Assembly (NCBI RefSeq): GCF_900111275.1
Contig: NZ_FOGR01000001.1
Coordinates: 248,001 to 312,000 of the forward strand
Reading direction: 5' to 3'
Source of the DNA: Rhizobium sp. NFR03
GTDB lineage: Bacteria > Pseudomonadota > Alphaproteobacteria > Rhizobiales > Rhizobiaceae
Length of the DNA: 64,000 nucleotides
Shown here: piece by piece, positions 62,801 through 64,000 of the stretch
Layout: every line of letters begins with the position of its first letter
Numbering within the stretch: the stretch's first letter is position 1
Program-made: the position numbers and the translations under genes
Notes under the pieces: model-generated
Database searches by the model: none
What the model was told of the DNA's origin: nothing
Seen by the model: only the letters and a program-made list of their open reading frames with translations

Positions 62801-63661
62801 CGGCGCGCCGCCGGCATCGAGCACAGTGCCCTTGTGATCGCCGCCCGGTGCGGAGACCGCAAAGCTCGTTGCGTTGAGAACGACATCCGGCGTGAACCGC
62901 CCAAAGATCGCCTCGACCGTACCGACGGACAGGGCGTCCTTCAGGCTGGAGACGAAAACCGGGAGAACGCGCATCCCTTCAGCGACAAGAGCCTCGATGA
63001 GCGCTGCGACCGGTCGTGTTTCGCCGGACTGGACGAGCGCGCGGTAGAAGCAGAGCGCCACGATCGGCTCATCTCCCGCATGCGCGCGTCCCCAGTCCTC
63101 CGCGCCGATGATGCCGTCTTCCGGCGACCAGATGCCGGCCCGCAGCAACGGCGTTGCCGCCGGGGGCCGTTCGCCGTCGTCGACGACCGCTCCGGCATAG
63201 GCGAGGAACCGCTGCATATTGTCGGGGCCGCCTTCGGTAAAATAGGCGAGCATCGCCGCCCGGTCGTCTGCCGACACGGTGGAATAGGCGTCGAGTGCCG
63301 GATCCGGCTTGTCGTAACCGGGAAGCACGGCAATCTTTGCCCGCTGCGTCACGGCCGTCGCGTGAAGGGCTTCCAGAACGTACTGGAAATACGACGCACC
63401 GCCGAGGGCCCGCACGATGATCAGCTTTGCATGCCGCGCCGTGCGCTCGACATAGGTGTCCACCGACATCGGGTGCTTCAGCGAGAGAAGGCTTGCCGCC
63501 CGCAGTGTCCGTCCGTCAGTCCCTGCCTTGCACGCGGCAGCGATGGCGGAAAGCTCTGTATCGGCGGCGGAGAGGAAGAGGATCTCGCCCGGCGACTGAC
63601 CGAGATCGATGGCCTCGTCCCCGTCCGAGATCGTGCCTTTCTGCGCAAGAAGAAGATGCAT
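59900..63661 (-). CDS. cobN: cobaltochelatase subunit CobN
   Basis: The large subunit (1253 aa) of the aerobic ATP-dependent cobaltochelatase (CobN-CobS-CobT), which inserts cobalt into hydrogenobyrinic acid a,c-diamide. The length fits the family. Conserved blocks include [28 protein letters not shown] near the N-terminus, [44 protein letters not shown] (metal/porphyrin region) and [22 protein letters not shown] toward the end. It follows cobW by 21 nt. Confidence 0.97.
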   Translation of the reverse strand: [1253 protein letters not shown]

Positions 63662-63682
63662 CCGCCGCCAATCCCGTCCGTC

Positions 63683-64000
63683 TTATGCCGCAGACGCAAC
63701 GATGGCAGCACGCACCGCCGCCTCGTCGAGATCGTGAAGCCCGATAACGACAAGGCGCGTGCGGCGGGCTTCACCCGCTGCCCATGCACGGTCGAAATAG
63801 GGATCGATCCGCGTTCCCACGGCCTGGATCAGAAGACGCATCGGCTTGCCGGGAACATCCGCAAAGCCCTTCAGCCGCAGGACATCATGCGCAGAGACGA
63901 TGTCCTTCAGCCGCGATACGAAGGCTGCGGGATCGGCAATGGGCCCAAGCTCCACAACGAAGCTCGCAAACTCGTCATGGTCGTGCTCCTCGCCCGCCTC
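63683..64000 (-). CDS. cobW: CobW GTPase-type metallochaperone, C-terminal part (truncated by the window)
   Basis: Only the last 105 residues are in the window; the gene continues beyond 64000. The visible part starts EAGEEHDHDEFASFVVELGPIADP and continues VLRLKGFADVPGKPMRLLIQAVGTRIDPYFDRAW, which is the CobW C-terminal domain, with the HDHDE metal-binding stretch at its start. CobW proteins are G3E GTPases thought to deliver cobalt to CobN. A cobalamin riboswitch, if present, should lie upstream of cobW outside the window. Confidence 0.93.
   Translation of the reverse strand, partial: EAGEEHDHDEFASFVVELGPIADPAAFVSRLKDIVSAHDVLRLKGFADVPGKPMRLLIQAVGTRIDPYFDRAWAAGEARRTRLVVIGLHDLDEAAVRAAIVASAA

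Overview
The window looks like a piece of chromosome from a Rhizobiaceae-type alphaproteobacterium (Rhizobium/Agrobacterium/Shinella relatives). The pointers are the very-long-chain lipid A set (acpXL, a FabZ-like dehydratase, two FabF-like proteins, an alcohol dehydrogenase, lpxXL), the aerobic cob gene order, an over-long UvrB, Rhizobium-type intergenic mosaic repeats and an anti-Shine-Dalgarno 'cuckoo'-type small RNA. Most of the DNA is GC-rich with tightly packed, often overlapping operons.

Layout. 1-8.4 kb: two chemoreceptors, a thioesterase and uvrB. 8.4-10.3 kb: an AT-richer island abutting the uvrB stop codon, holding a stand-alone reverse transcriptase of the defence (DRT, most likely DRT2-like) kind and a roughly 270-nt structured, gene-free leader that may be its template RNA. 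This is the main accessory locus. 10.3-17.3 kb: housekeeping and small genes (NTF2-like, J-domain, cold shock, DusA, FAH, gamma-carbonic anhydrase) and the small RNA. 17.5-23.3 kb: zinc uptake (zur-znuB-znuC facing znuA, with palindromic Zur-box candidates between) followed by a TPR/O-GlcNAc-transferase-like gene and an RcnB-like protein. 23.6-27.4 kb: a TRAP carboxylate transporter. 27.7-31.6 kb: a sulfate ABC transporter. 31.9-43.7 kb: a LacI-regulated sugar operon (ABC importer, GH2 beta-mannosidase-like enzyme, sugar epimerase, Gfo/Idh dehydrogenase, aldo/keto reductase). 43.9-47 kb: gnd, an SRPBCC protein and a PAS protein. 47-52.6 kb: the very-long-chain fatty acid/lipid A cluster. 52.7-53.2 kb: an L,D-transpeptidase. 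53.3-64 kb: cobalamin synthesis (cobD, cobC, cobB, cobA, cobE; then cobO, cobN and a truncated cobW) interrupted by a TSUP permease on the other strand.

How the parts work together. ZnuA/B/C import zinc under Zur. Sbp/CysT/W/A import sulfate. The LacI operon should import and degrade a beta-linked sugar. The lipid cluster builds and attaches the C28-type acyl chain of lipid A; one of its two ketosynthases lacks the catalytic cysteine and first histidine, so the pair may act like the ketosynthase/chain-length-factor pair of type II polyketide systems. The cob genes cover uroporphyrinogen methylation, cobalt insertion, a,c-amidation, adenosylation and aminopropanol attachment.

Repeats. Three mosaic elements (17.35, 26.05 and 31.73 kb) and five short palindromic elements are present. 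One of the five lies inside the uvrB reading frame; the other four form two pairs in mirror-image order on either side of three sugar-catabolism genes. No tRNA, rRNA, CRISPR array or insertion sequence was seen. Start sites were chosen mainly from visible Shine-Dalgarno sequences.
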